Origin: Chthonomonas sp035294505
GTDB lineage: Bacteria > Armatimonadota > Chthonomonadetes > Chthonomonadales > Chthonomonadaceae
Assembly: GCF_035294505.1 (NCBI RefSeq)
Contig: NZ_DATGKU010000173.1
Span: forward strand, 1 to 49,976
DNA: 49,976 nt
Direction: 5' to 3'
Shown here: positions 23,432-31,680 of the stretch, in pieces
How positions within the stretch are numbered: position 1 is the first letter of the stretch
Layout: every line of letters begins with the position of its first letter
Notes under the pieces: model-generated
Databases searched by the model: none
The model's input: the letters and a program-made list of their open reading frames with translations, nothing else
Told to the model about the DNA's origin: nothing
Translations under genes and position numbers: made by a program

Positions 23432-24362
23432 CCGGCGCAGTTGTCGTCCCTGAGGAACTCGAGTTAGATGTTGTAGCCGACAGCTTGGCCGCACGCTCCT
23501 TAGCCTGCATGATGATGGTGTTCACCGATTCAGCCGGAACCAAAAAAACCTGTCCGAATCCCCCTCCGCTAAACAGACGCTGCATGAACTGCATTCCCAT
23601 ACCGCCTGAATCGGTCTCCACCACCGTCGGAGCCAGTGTGGTAAGAATGCCTAAAGGCTTCCCACTTAGATTGTACACGGGTAGACCTATCGGCAGACCG
23701 GCTCCATCCAGCAGATAGGCATGACGAGGAATCTGTATCTCTCCGCAAACCGTGGTTATATGAAAATAGGGAGCGTAATCGTATCCCTTGCTCAGACGCG
23801 AGAAGAGTATCACCTTCTCCCCCAAGGCAGGCTGCACGCCGTGGCTCATGTCCACCGCCTCTAACTTCTTTCCTTGCAGATCGGTAATTTGGATGAAAGT
23901 AAGCCCTAAGATGGTATCGGTAGCGACCAGTTTAGCGCTGTAATCTTTCTGATCATGACCGACCGTTACCTTGAAGTCGGTAGGAATGGTTTTTGACTTA
24001 AAATCGGGGTTATCCCCACCCCCTCCAATATTGCCGAAAAAGCTACCAAAGTCAAACGAGTAGCTGCTAGTTGCCAGCATCACAAGCCCATCCGGCGATA
24101 CGACCACGCCTGTGGTCTCTGTTTTCCCCTCCGAGGTTGACGACTGCCCTTCCGCGCTCACCTGAGTCTTGTAAACGATCTTTACCGTGACGAGCGCTGG
24201 GGTCAGTGATTGCAAAAGCTGCACAGGGTTTTGTGCCTCCTGTGCTGTCGGCGAGGCATTTTCTGGTGTCTGTTGAGCGTAAGCACTGCCTAGAAAGCCC
24301 GCAAACGCAGCGAACACAACACAGTGTCCGATAAGGTTTGTTATGATGTGACGAATCAACAT
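23421..24362 (-). CDS. Exported trypsin-like (HtrA-type) protein lacking catalytic residues
   Basis: 313 aa. Signal peptide at residues 1-29 (ending SAYAQQ). Residues 50-250 follow the HtrA protease fold: ALVTVKIVYKT, TTGVVVSPDGLVMLATSSYS, a GHDQKDYSAKLVATDTILGL strand pair, and LGEKVILFSR. The catalytic histidine position (usually TNxHV) reads LATSSYS, and the serine loop (usually GNSGGP) reads LDGAGLPIG, so it appears inactive. No PDZ domain; the C-terminus is a Ser/Thr-rich tail. It lies 24 bases after an active-looking HtrA gene, so it may act as its partner or as a binding protein in the cell envelope. Confidence 0.75.
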   Translation of the reverse strand: MLIRHIITNLIGHCVVFAAFAGFLGSAYAQQTPENASPTAQEAQNPVQLLQSLTPALVTVKIVYKTQVSAEGQSSTSEGKTETTGVVVSPDGLVMLATSSYSFDFGSFFGNIGGGGDNPDFKSKTIPTDFKVTVGHDQKDYSAKLVATDTILGLTFIQITDLQGKKLEAVDMSHGVQPALGEKVILFSRLSKGYDYAPYFHITTVCGEIQIPRHAYLLDGAGLPIGLPVYNLSGKPLGILTTLAPTVVETDSGGMGMQFMQRLFSGGGFGQVFLVPAESVNTIIMQAKERAAKLSATTSNSSSSGTTTAPAKK

Positions 24363-24386
24363 CGCCTCCCGCCTCCTCCCTCTACC

Positions 24387-26480
24387 CTAGTTTAAATGAG
24401 CCCAGTCCGGCTGGATAAACACAAAATACGTCAACGCACCACGATGCACAAATAAGGTTACCACCTTCGGCTTGCGCGACACAACTTCCGACATCACCCG
24501 CTTGAAACTGCCGACGTCCTCAATAGGTTGCCCGTTTACCGATAAGATGATATCGTCTACATTTAAGCCGGCAATGTTTGCCCATCCTCCTTCCGTCGTG
24601 TCCGTTACGATAACACCCTTCTGATCCAGCGGTAAATGACGCTCGATCCGATCAAAAAGCGTTAAATCCCTCACCGTAAACTCAAAGGTCTTCTCTTGAT
24701 ACGATGCAACCTCCGACGCTGAACTGGGCGATGCTTGTAAAGTGACCCCGATCTCAAGCGGCTTGCCCCCTCGCAAAATACCTAACGTTGCCTTGCTTCC
24801 AACATCCAAATTCTCAATGGCATGGGTTAACATCTCCTCATCTTGTGGGCGTGAAGCCTCTAAGCGCTGCCCGTTTAAAGAGGTTATAATATCGCCAACG
24901 CGTAGCCCAGCCTCACTCGCGTTGGTTCCTGGAAAGACCTCCGTTACCAAAAACCCCTGCGTACCGGGAACATGCAGTACCTCCGCAATCTCCGGAGTCA
25001 CCACCTCCGTGCGTACCCCAAGCCAAGCATGAGGAAGCTCAAAATCGTTGCCGGATGTCTCCGGCCTCTCCATGCGCAACACGCTTAAGCAACTTTGGTT
25101 CTGCCGCAAATAGGCCACCACCAATCGCCCCTGCTGCTTATCTGCCTTCACCACCTGTTCCAACGCCGCTAAATTCGGCGTCGGCTTCCCATCCACCGCC
25201 CGAATCACATCTCCTACGGCAAGCTTTGGCTGCGAGTTGTCCGCCGGATACCCCGGACGTATCCCCGTTACCATCAACCCGTTCGTATCCGGCAGATGGT
25301 TAAGCAGGGCCATCATGGGGGTGATCGAACGAACGGTAAGCCCTAAATCCGCTACCTCGCTCTCATGACCCAAATAGGGCTGCATCGGCGCCACAACCGT
25401 ATGCAGCGTAAGAACTTTGCCTTGCCGCAGCACCCGCAAGCTCACCCGCGTGCCGGGTTTTATGGCCGTTACCTGCTGATAAAGTAGTGGCACCTGCTCC
25501 AAGAATCGAATGTTAGTGGGTACTCCATTAATGCTTAACAGCACATCCCCAGGCCTTAACCCGGCCTCTGCTGCCGGCGATTTCGGAATAACGGCGGCAA
25601 CTAATGTGCCCGTCTTACGACCTAACTTATCTACCGGCAACGGCTCAAATCCCAAGTACCCACGAATCACTTTCCCGTGCGCAAGCACCTGCTCGAATAC
25701 TCGTCGCACGAGATTGGAAGGAATTGCAAAACCTACACCGCTACCTCCTAACTCGTTAATCCCCACGACCTCGCCTTGCATGTTCACTAAAGGTCCGCCG
25801 GAATTCCCAGGCAAAATGAGGGCATCATGCTGAATCCACCGCGTTAAAAGCCCCGTCTGCTGCCCGCTATCCAACTCAACCTGCTCAATGCGACTCCCGG
25901 TAAAATCCGTAAACACACGCTGCGTGTTAGAGACGATCCCTAAGGTCATCGAAGAGGACAGCATCAATGGGTTGCCCATAGCCAGCACAAAATCGCCCAC
26001 ATGCAGATCATCCGAATTTCCTAAAACGGCATAGTGCAGCGGCGCCTTCGGGTTGGCTCGCTGGTTAAGGTTCAACTTCAAGATGCTGATGTCGGTAAGT
26101 GGGTCATCATAGATATCCTTGGCCTCTACCCGTTCCCCATCGGTAAGGGTACATTCGATATACGTCGTATGCCCCGCTACGTGGTAGTTGGTAATAACAT
26201 AGCCGTCTGGGCTGATGATAACGCCGCTGCCTCCTGCTAGATCGCGCTGCGCCCGACCACTATCGTAATAGCGATAGACAACAAGGATATTCACCAAGGC
26301 CGGATACACTCGCGCCTTGGCAAAGGCGATCTCCCTATGCAGGGTGTCTATGAGTTCCACCTTGTGGCGCACCACCGATGCAGGCATCCCTCCCCTCACC
26401 GGACGTGCGTCGCTAGATGCGACTCCATAGCCTAATAGCAAACTACCCAAAATGAACCCGATAAGATACCGCTTCATCAT
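24387..26480 (-). CDS. HtrA/Deg-type serine protease with four PDZ domains
   Basis: 697 aa, longer than the usual 450. After a signal peptide (about 1-25) the protease domain has H100 (YVITNYHVAGH), D130 (PLTDISILKL) and S227 (LPGNSGGPLVN), so the triad is complete. Four PDZ-like units follow, starting near GYLGFEPLP, YLGHESEVADLGLT, AWLGVRTEVVTPEI and FEFTVRDLTLFDRI; classical DegP has two. Such proteases degrade or refold damaged envelope proteins. MMKR offers two ATGs; the second (26477) has better spacing to GGGAAGGG. The gene sits between an isomerase-family gene and the inactive paralogue, all minus strand with short gaps. Confidence 0.92.
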   Translation of the reverse strand: MMKRYLIGFILGSLLLGYGVASSDARPVRGGMPASVVRHKVELIDTLHREIAFAKARVYPALVNILVVYRYYDSGRAQRDLAGGSGVIISPDGYVITNYHVAGHTTYIECTLTDGERVEAKDIYDDPLTDISILKLNLNQRANPKAPLHYAVLGNSDDLHVGDFVLAMGNPLMLSSSMTLGIVSNTQRVFTDFTGSRIEQVELDSGQQTGLLTRWIQHDALILPGNSGGPLVNMQGEVVGINELGGSGVGFAIPSNLVRRVFEQVLAHGKVIRGYLGFEPLPVDKLGRKTGTLVAAVIPKSPAAEAGLRPGDVLLSINGVPTNIRFLEQVPLLYQQVTAIKPGTRVSLRVLRQGKVLTLHTVVAPMQPYLGHESEVADLGLTVRSITPMMALLNHLPDTNGLMVTGIRPGYPADNSQPKLAVGDVIRAVDGKPTPNLAALEQVVKADKQQGRLVVAYLRQNQSCLSVLRMERPETSGNDFELPHAWLGVRTEVVTPEIAEVLHVPGTQGFLVTEVFPGTNASEAGLRVGDIITSLNGQRLEASRPQDEEMLTHAIENLDVGSKATLGILRGGKPLEIGVTLQASPSSASEVASYQEKTFEFTVRDLTLFDRIERHLPLDQKGVIVTDTTEGGWANIAGLNVDDIILSVNGQPIEDVGSFKRVMSEVVSRKPKVVTLFVHRGALTYFVFIQPDWAHLN

Positions 26481-26511
26481 CCCTTCCCTTCTCTCCCTAC
26501 GAACCGCACTC

Positions 26512-27327
26512 TTACGCCGATTCTACCAAAGGAGCAAGAGCCTGATAGCAGCGCCGCACCACGTCATCCACCTTCTCCAACGGAAAGTCCTTTGTTCCTA
26601 CAATCTCAAGCGTGAGATACTTCAGATCGGGCTTCTTTTTGAACGCTGCGATGATCGCCGGTAAATTCATGGCTCCTCCTCCAGGTATCTGGTCTTCCAC
26701 CGAGCCGATCGGCTTCTCACGCCCTTTCGTGTCGCGAATGCGGGCTGTACAAAGGTAAGGTAAGAGCGATGGGATCGTCTCCTCAGGGTTTTCCTGCTCC
26801 GGTGTGCGCCAAAGATGCGATGCATCCACATTCAAACCGATGTAGTTCGGGTCTACATGTTCCATAAGCCGCAAAGCGGTGCGCGTGGAGTAGACCGCAC
26901 AGTTCACATGTGGCTTGATACTGATCTTTACCCCGGTCTCCCGCACCACACGCGATAACTCGTTCAGCAAGTTTACAACGGTTTTGAACGATTCCTCGTC
27001 ATCAGAGACGCCACCAGAACCGGTGGTGATGGCCGGCGCTCCTAAAACACTGCCCACCTCCATGAGGCGAATAAAGCGTTGTCGCGCATCAGGGTTTAGT
27101 AGATTTGTGCTGGCTCCAATCGACTCCAAAGCTAAGCCGCTGTCGGAAATTTTGCGGCCCAGCTCCTTGAGCAACGTTGGAGATTGATAGACCTCCTGCG
27201 AAAGATGATCCCCCATTCCGGGTATCGCCGCCAGCTCAATAGCCCGGTACCCTAACCGTGAGATATGCTCCAAAGCTACCTCCACAGGGAAACCACCGTA
27301 TAGCAACGTACTGCATCCAAGTTCCAT
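26512..27327 (-). CDS. Sugar phosphate isomerase/epimerase family (xylose isomerase-like TIM barrel)
   Basis: 271 aa, usual length. The opening MELGCSTLLYGGFPVEVALE and IELAAIPGMGDHL are typical of the AP-endonuclease-2-like family. Metal ligands are suggested by KISIKPHVNCAVY, NIGLNVDASHLW (GLNVDASH) and the C-terminal YLTLEIVG glutamate. Members act on inositol, sugar or hydroxypyruvate substrates, so the true substrate is not known. GGAAG lies seven bases before the ATG. It is the first gene of a minus-strand run with htrA 31 bases on. Confidence 0.82.
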   Translation of the reverse strand: MELGCSTLLYGGFPVEVALEHISRLGYRAIELAAIPGMGDHLSQEVYQSPTLLKELGRKISDSGLALESIGASTNLLNPDARQRFIRLMEVGSVLGAPAITTGSGGVSDDEESFKTVVNLLNELSRVVRETGVKISIKPHVNCAVYSTRTALRLMEHVDPNYIGLNVDASHLWRTPEQENPEETIPSLLPYLCTARIRDTKGREKPIGSVEDQIPGGGAMNLPAIIAAFKKKPDLKYLTLEIVGTKDFPLEKVDDVVRRCYQALAPLVESA

Positions 27328-27491
27328 CGTTTTTCTTTCCTCTTCTAATAGACTCTCGTTCAGTTCACTTCGTTGCGGTTATGTGGGAATATACGTTCCC
27401 CTCTTAGAAGATTCCTGCCCCTCTCCATTCCCTGCTTCGTGAAGTTTCTACGGAGGCTTCTGCCGATGAGGTTCCTCACCTAGCCGCGTGG

Positions 27492-27497
27492 TATACT
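27492..27497 (+). promoter_or_regulatory. -10 element giving a leaderless apgM transcript
   Basis: TATACT is separated from the ATG at 27504 by exactly six bases. If it is the -10, transcription would begin on the start codon itself. A -35 is not evident. Confidence 0.4.
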
Positions 27498-27503
27498 TAG
27501 GGC

Positions 27504-28697
27504 ATGAAACGTATCTTGCTTGTTCCCGACGGCGCTGCGGACGAACCGCTAGAGATACTCGATCACCGTACCCCGTTACAGGTGGCACAAACGCCCTACC
27601 TCGACGAGCTTGCCCGGGCCGGTATGGTGGGCACAGTTCAAGTGACCCCGCCCGACATGTACCCCGGCAGCGATGCGGCGAATATGGCTTTGCTTAGTTA
27701 TGACCCCAAACGCTACTATACCGGTCGAGGCCCCATCGAGGCGGCCGCAATGGGGATTCCTCTCGGGAAAGAGGATGTGGCTTTTCGCTGTTCGCTCATC
27801 TCTACCGACGGAAAGCAGCTCGTAGACTACAGCGCCGGCCATATCACCACCGAAGAGGCGCGTCCCCTTATCGAGTGGGTTAATGAACGTCTTGCTACCC
27901 CCTCCCGTCGCCTCTACCCCGGAGTGAGCTATCGGCATATTCTGGTCTGGAAAAATGGCCCGGCACACGCCCAAACGGCCCTCCCCCATGAAAATATGGG
28001 CAGGGCACTTCAGGAAATCTATCCAACAGGCGAAGGGGCCGAACAGCTTCGACAGTTCATTGTGGAATCTTATGCTTTGCTAGATAATCACCCCTTTAAT
28101 CAACAACGCCGTGCCGAAGGCAAACCACCCGCCAACATGCTCTGGCCTTGGAGCCCCGGTAAGACTCCCGAACTAACACCCTTTCCTCATCTCCATGGCA
28201 CTACCGGCGCCGTTATAGCCGCCGTAGATGTCATCAGAGGTCTCGGCCGCTTGGCCGGCCTCGAAGTAGTCCATGTTCCCGGAGCAACTGGCTACTTCGA
28301 TACCGACTACGCCGCCAAAGGCCGCTATGCGCTCGCTGCGCTTCAACGCCATGACTTCGTTTGGGTACACCTGGAAGCGCCAGATGAGGCTGGCCACCAG
28401 GCAAATGTTGAAGAGAAGATTCGGGCCATAGAAAACTTCGACCGTTTGATCGTTGGTACCCTTGTGGAAGGGCTTCGAGGCAAGGAACCCTTTCGCCTCT
28501 TGTGCGCCCCCGATCACAAAACCCCTATCTCTACCCGAGGGCACGCAAAAGGTCCCGTCCCCTTTCTCTTCTTCGATTCCCAACGGACGTCCCAACCGCC
28601 TAACCTCATCATGTTCGACGAAAACGCACTTACCCAAGCCTCTGTCCATATCAAAGAGGGTTGGAAACTTATCCATCTACTCTTCGACGATGCCTAG
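27504..28697 (+). CDS. apgM: Cofactor-independent phosphoglycerate mutase, archaeal type
   Basis: 397 aa, normal for this branch of the alkaline phosphatase superfamily. It converts 3- to 2-phosphoglycerate in glycolysis. MKRILLVPDGAADEPLEILD holds the first metal aspartate, D9, and PPDMYPGSDAANMALLSYDP holds the phospho-serine S56. Other markers are RGPIEAAAMGIPL, PGATGYFDTDYAAKGRYALA and the C-terminal metal motifs in HLEAPDEAGHQ, LCAPDHKTPISTRGHAKGPV. Distant homologues act as homoserine kinases, but these motifs fit ApgM. The gene stands alone. Confidence 0.92.
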   Translation: MKRILLVPDGAADEPLEILDHRTPLQVAQTPYLDELARAGMVGTVQVTPPDMYPGSDAANMALLSYDPKRYYTGRGPIEAAAMGIPLGKEDVAFRCSLISTDGKQLVDYSAGHITTEEARPLIEWVNERLATPSRRLYPGVSYRHILVWKNGPAHAQTALPHENMGRALQEIYPTGEGAEQLRQFIVESYALLDNHPFNQQRRAEGKPPANMLWPWSPGKTPELTPFPHLHGTTGAVIAAVDVIRGLGRLAGLEVVHVPGATGYFDTDYAAKGRYALAALQRHDFVWVHLEAPDEAGHQANVEEKIRAIENFDRLIVGTLVEGLRGKEPFRLLCAPDHKTPISTRGHAKGPVPFLFFDSQRTSQPPNLIMFDENALTQASVHIKEGWKLIHLLFDDA

Positions 28698-28748
28698 ACA
28701 CCTCGAGTATAGGGACCTAAACTCTAGGGACAATATTGCCGCTTTGGC

Positions 28749-29396
28749 CTACCAACGAAAGTCCACAGCCTGTAAAAAGGCTCTTGCGAGCACCATGTGG
28801 CCAAGAGGGTTTGGGTGAACCCTGTCCCACGCGATCGAGGCAGGATAGGAGTAACGCATTACCTCGTCAAAAGCCGCTTGCGTATCCACAAAGTAAGCAC
28901 CGTGCTTTTCCGCGATGCCTCGTACAATCGCCCCGTACCTATCCATCATAGCACGCATCGCATCTTCCCGATTCGGCTCGATGTAGAAGGGGGTCATCAG
29001 CACCAGCCCACGCAGCAACGGCTTGGTTTGCACAACAAGCTCCTCTAGTGTTTCTTCATACTCCTCAGCGTAGACATGAAGGGTGGGGTTCAACGGTGCG
29101 TCGAACTGGCGCCATACATCGTTGATCCCAATCATAATCGAAAGCCAGTCAGGCCTCAACTCGAGAACATCGCTCTGCCATCGCGCCTTTAGATCGCGCA
29201 CCGTGTTGCCACTTACCCCCATATTGATTACCCGAATCTGCCTATCGGGATAGACAGCCCCAAGCAGAGCATCCACATAACAGACGTAACCTTGCCCTAA
29301 TCCTCCGAAGGCGCGCTCCCCCACCGGGCGCGCACGACCGGCATCGGTAATCGAATCTCCGATCATAAGCAGCGTCTGGCCTGTTTCTATTTTCAT
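28749..29396 (-). CDS. SGNH/GDSL-family hydrolase
   Basis: 215 aa from the ATG at 29396 (GGAGGT five bases ahead). No signal peptide. The four blocks of the SGNH fold are present: MIGDSITDAGRARP (nucleophile Ser), VINMGVSGNTVRDL (Gly), MIGINDVWRQF (Asn), and WDRVHPNPLGHMVLARAFL (Asp and His). Such enzymes cut esters, often acetyl groups on carbohydrates or small lipids; the cytoplasmic location and the substrate remain open. It converges on apgM with a 51-base gap. Confidence 0.88.
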   Translation of the reverse strand: MKIETGQTLLMIGDSITDAGRARPVGERAFGGLGQGYVCYVDALLGAVYPDRQIRVINMGVSGNTVRDLKARWQSDVLELRPDWLSIMIGINDVWRQFDAPLNPTLHVYAEEYEETLEELVVQTKPLLRGLVLMTPFYIEPNREDAMRAMMDRYGAIVRGIAEKHGAYFVDTQAAFDEVMRYSYPASIAWDRVHPNPLGHMVLARAFLQAVDFRW

Positions 29397-29489
29397 AGGC
29401 GACCTCCATGCAACGTTATCGTTCCTGTTATTCCGACATGGAAGCCGCAACTTCCTGCCCGCGCGAAGCGTAAACCAATACGAACACCG

Positions 29490-29511
29490 ATTATCTTGAA
29501 TTCAAGATAAT
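29490..29511. promoter_or_regulatory. Perfect 22-bp palindrome, probable MarR operator
   Basis: The centre is TATCTTGAATTCAAGATA (bases 29492-29509), with A/T pairs continuing the symmetry on both sides. Its form is that of known MarR-family operators (TATCT..GAATTC..AGATA, as for MhqR). It ends 6 bases before the ribosome site of the first gene, and a marR gene is second in the operon, so auto-repression is likely. Confidence 0.8.
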
Positions 29512-29530
29512 TTTCATGGAGGCTTTTTCG

Positions 29531-30019
29531 ATGGAACTCTATCCCACTCACAACGACCTGCCACAGGCAACCCGAGAACAGATCATTGAGCTACTCAACG
29601 CCCGTCTTGCCGATGCCATAGACCTCTACACCCAAACCAAGCAAGCGCATTGGAACGTAAAAGGCCCCTCTTTTATCGCGCTGCATGAGCTTTTCGACGA
29701 TGTCGCCGAAGCCGTTGAAGACTATGCCGATCTCCTTGCCGAACGTGCCGTGCAACTCGGTGGTGTCGCTCTAGGTACCGCCCGTATCGCTGCAGAAAAA
29801 TCTTCCCTCTACGAATATCCTCTCAGCATCACAACCGGGCGAGAACATGTGGAAGCTCTTGCAAGTGCACTTGGCGCCTATGGTCACCTCGTGCGTCGCG
29901 CTATAGATGTTTGCGACGGCCTTGGCGATAAGGATACGGCCGACATCTTTACGGAGATATCCCGCGGTATAGACAAATACACCTGGTTCGTAGAAGCTCA
30001 TCTGCAGGCCGAAAAGTAA
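29531..30019 (+). CDS. dps: Dps-family ferritin-like DNA protection protein
   Basis: 162 aa from the ATG at 29531 (GGAGG eight bases ahead). The four-helix bundle carries the Dps ferroxidase signature: KQAHWNVKGPSFIALHELFD, with the first metal histidine and W, then the conserved EAVEDYADLLAERAVQLGG. It oxidises Fe(II) with peroxide and stores iron, protecting DNA; shells of twelve subunits are usual. The N-terminus (MELYPTHNDLPQATREQ) is short and has no obvious DNA-binding lysine tail. It heads an operon with marR, wrbA and doxX behind a palindromic operator. Confidence 0.92.
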   Translation: MELYPTHNDLPQATREQIIELLNARLADAIDLYTQTKQAHWNVKGPSFIALHELFDDVAEAVEDYADLLAERAVQLGGVALGTARIAAEKSSLYEYPLSITTGREHVEALASALGAYGHLVRRAIDVCDGLGDKDTADIFTEISRGIDKYTWFVEAHLQAEK

Positions 30020-30032
30020 GTTCCGCTTGCCT

Positions 30033-30485
30033 ATGGACTCCGATATCGAACGCGCGCTTAAGCTTTTTGTTGTTCTCGCTCGCTGCCATAACAGCATCAT
30101 GAGCTTGACCCATCACCACCTACGGCAGCGAGGCCTTAGTATTAGTGAATTCGGAGTTCTGGAAGTGCTCTATCACAAAGGGCCGCTTTCACTAGGTGAA
30201 ATTGCCCAGAAAGTTTTGCTGAAATCGGGCAGCTTCACCTATGTGGTAAACCGACTTGTCACTAAAGGGCTTGTCTGCTGTAGTCCTTGCCCTCAAGACA
30301 AACGCAAACGCTACGCTCAGCTAACCCCGAAGGGAAGGGAACTTATAGAGCATCTCTTCCCGCTTCACGCACAGATCGTATACCAAGCGATGAACCCGCT
30401 AAGCGCTGATGAGCAAGAGGAGGCTACCCGACTGCTCAAGCGCCTAGGGCTTGCTGCAGCAGAACAAGTTAGAAACCTTCCCTAG
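30033..30485 (+). CDS. MarR-family transcription regulator
   Basis: 150 aa. Winged helix: LSISEFGVLEVLYHKGPLSL, then GEIAQKVLLKSGSFTYVVNR as the recognition region, then a wing with GLVCCSPCPQDKRKRYAQLT. The wing holds three cysteines where others have arginines, and another Cys sits in helix 1 (VLARCHNS); such cysteines are used as thiol sensors in OhrR- and MhqR/YodB-type regulators. The ATG at 30033 lacks a good ribosome site and lies 13 bases after dps, so translation may be coupled; TTG at 30027 is possible. It probably represses its own operon through the 22-bp palindrome. Confidence 0.9.
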   Translation: MDSDIERALKLFVVLARCHNSIMSLTHHHLRQRGLSISEFGVLEVLYHKGPLSLGEIAQKVLLKSGSFTYVVNRLVTKGLVCCSPCPQDKRKRYAQLTPKGRELIEHLFPLHAQIVYQAMNPLSADEQEEATRLLKRLGLAAAEQVRNLP

Positions 30486-30539
30486 CTCTATCTCAGATGT
30501 CTAGAATATCAAGGGAGAAGAAAGGAGTGAAAAGAGGCA

Positions 30540-31157
30540 GTGTCTGCACCGAATGTATTGATTGTGTTCTATTCTCGTAACGGCTCTACAGAAAAACTGG
30601 CACTCGCTGTCGCAGAAGGAGCCCGCGCAGAAGGGGCCGAAGTGCGCATTCGCCGTGTACGGGATTTTGTGCCGGAAGAGATCATTCAGCGAGTACCGGG
30701 TTGGGCAGAAAATCGCGACCGTATGTACGCCCTGTATGAGGCGCCAACGGAGGCCGACGTGGAGTGGGCCGACGCCATTGTGTTCGGCACTCCCACCCGC
30801 TTCGGAAACGTCTCTGCTGAACTAAAAGCGTTCGTGGATAGCCTAGGAGGGCTTTGGTTCCAGGGAAAACTAAACGGCAAGGTTGGCAGCGCCTTCAATT
30901 CCACCCAAACAACCCATGGTGGCAACGAAAGCACCAACCTAAGTATGTACAACTTCATGGCCCATCTGGGGCTGATCATTGTGCCAACCGGCTACGCCGA
31001 CCCTGTCATGTTCCAAGGAGGCACACCCTATGGAGCCACGCATATCTCCGGCCCCCAAGGCAATCCGCCAGGTGAAAATGCTCTTGCTGCCGCACGCTTT
31101 CAAGGGAGAAGAGTAACCCAGGTTGCTCGTGCCTTAAAAGCGGCAAAGATCGGTTAG
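30540..31157 (+). CDS. wrbA: NAD(P)H:quinone oxidoreductase, WrbA type
   Basis: 205 aa from a GTG start. It is an FMN-binding flavodoxin-fold enzyme reducing quinones by two electrons and so avoiding semiquinone radicals. Motifs: NVLIVFYSRNGSTEKLALAV (phosphate loop), FGTPTRFGNVSAELKAFVDS, GSAFNSTQTTHGGNEST and GYADPVMFQGGTPYGATHIS, all standard WrbA blocks. It lies 54 bases after marR, in the middle of the palindrome-controlled operon, which supports a detoxification role. Confidence 0.95.
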   Translation: MSAPNVLIVFYSRNGSTEKLALAVAEGARAEGAEVRIRRVRDFVPEEIIQRVPGWAENRDRMYALYEAPTEADVEWADAIVFGTPTRFGNVSAELKAFVDSLGGLWFQGKLNGKVGSAFNSTQTTHGGNESTNLSMYNFMAHLGLIIVPTGYADPVMFQGGTPYGATHISGPQGNPPGENALAAARFQGRRVTQVARALKAAKIG

Positions 31158-31171
31158 AAAGGAGCGCTACG

Positions 31172-31609
31172 ATGCTGTGGAATACCCTTGCTCCCAAAGA
31201 AAAACAGGAAGCGTTCGCCCTGTTATCTATTCGCCTGGCGTCTGCCGCTGCGTTTCTCTATCACGGCACGCATATTCTGGGGATTATCGGCGGCCCCGGC
31301 ATTCAGGGTTTTGCCGAATTTACCCACTTACCGGTTCCCATCGCCTTTCTTGTGGGATTGGGTCAACTTTGTGGCGGGCTTGCCATGCTTACCGGCGTGC
31401 TTGCCCGCCTTGGTGGGGCCGTGATTAGCATCATCATGCTCGGAGCCATTGTCCTTGTGCACTGGCACAACGGCTTCGACATCAGTAAACAAGGCTACGA
31501 GTACGCGCTCACCCAACTCCTCATCGGTGTGGCCATTCTCATCCGCGGTGCCGGTCCCATCTCCCTTGTGGAATGGTTTCGTGCAAAGCCGGCCTCGCCA
31601 TCGAATTAG
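31172..31609 (+). CDS. DoxX-family membrane protein
   Basis: 145 aa with four hydrophobic helices. The family pattern is clear: RLASAAAFLYHGTHILGIIG, GFAEFTHLPVPIAFLVGLGQ, LCGGLAMLTGVLARLGGAVI and an ending LLIGVAILIRGAGPISL. AAAGGAG precedes the ATG, 14 bases after wrbA. DoxX-like proteins sit in the inner membrane; the Bacillus relative MhqP is induced by quinones under a MarR regulator, matching this arrangement. Last gene of the operon, followed by a strong terminator. Confidence 0.88.
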   Translation: MLWNTLAPKEKQEAFALLSIRLASAAAFLYHGTHILGIIGGPGIQGFAEFTHLPVPIAFLVGLGQLCGGLAMLTGVLARLGGAVISIIMLGAIVLVHWHNGFDISKQGYEYALTQLLIGVAILIRGAGPISLVEWFRAKPASPSN

Positions 31610-31633
31610 CTGCACCCTCATCGCCCAAAATCA

Positions 31634-31655
31634 GGGGGCCTCCTTAGAGGCCCCC
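31634..31655. terminator. Bidirectional terminator between doxX and the TPR-like gene
   Basis: GGGGGCCTC and GAGGCCCCC form a perfect 9-bp stem with a CTTA loop, 24 bases after the doxX stop and 26 bases from the stop of the convergent gene. The U-run is short (TTC). Confidence 0.75.
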
Positions 31656-31680
31656 TTCAACTTTCCGACGGCAAAAAACC

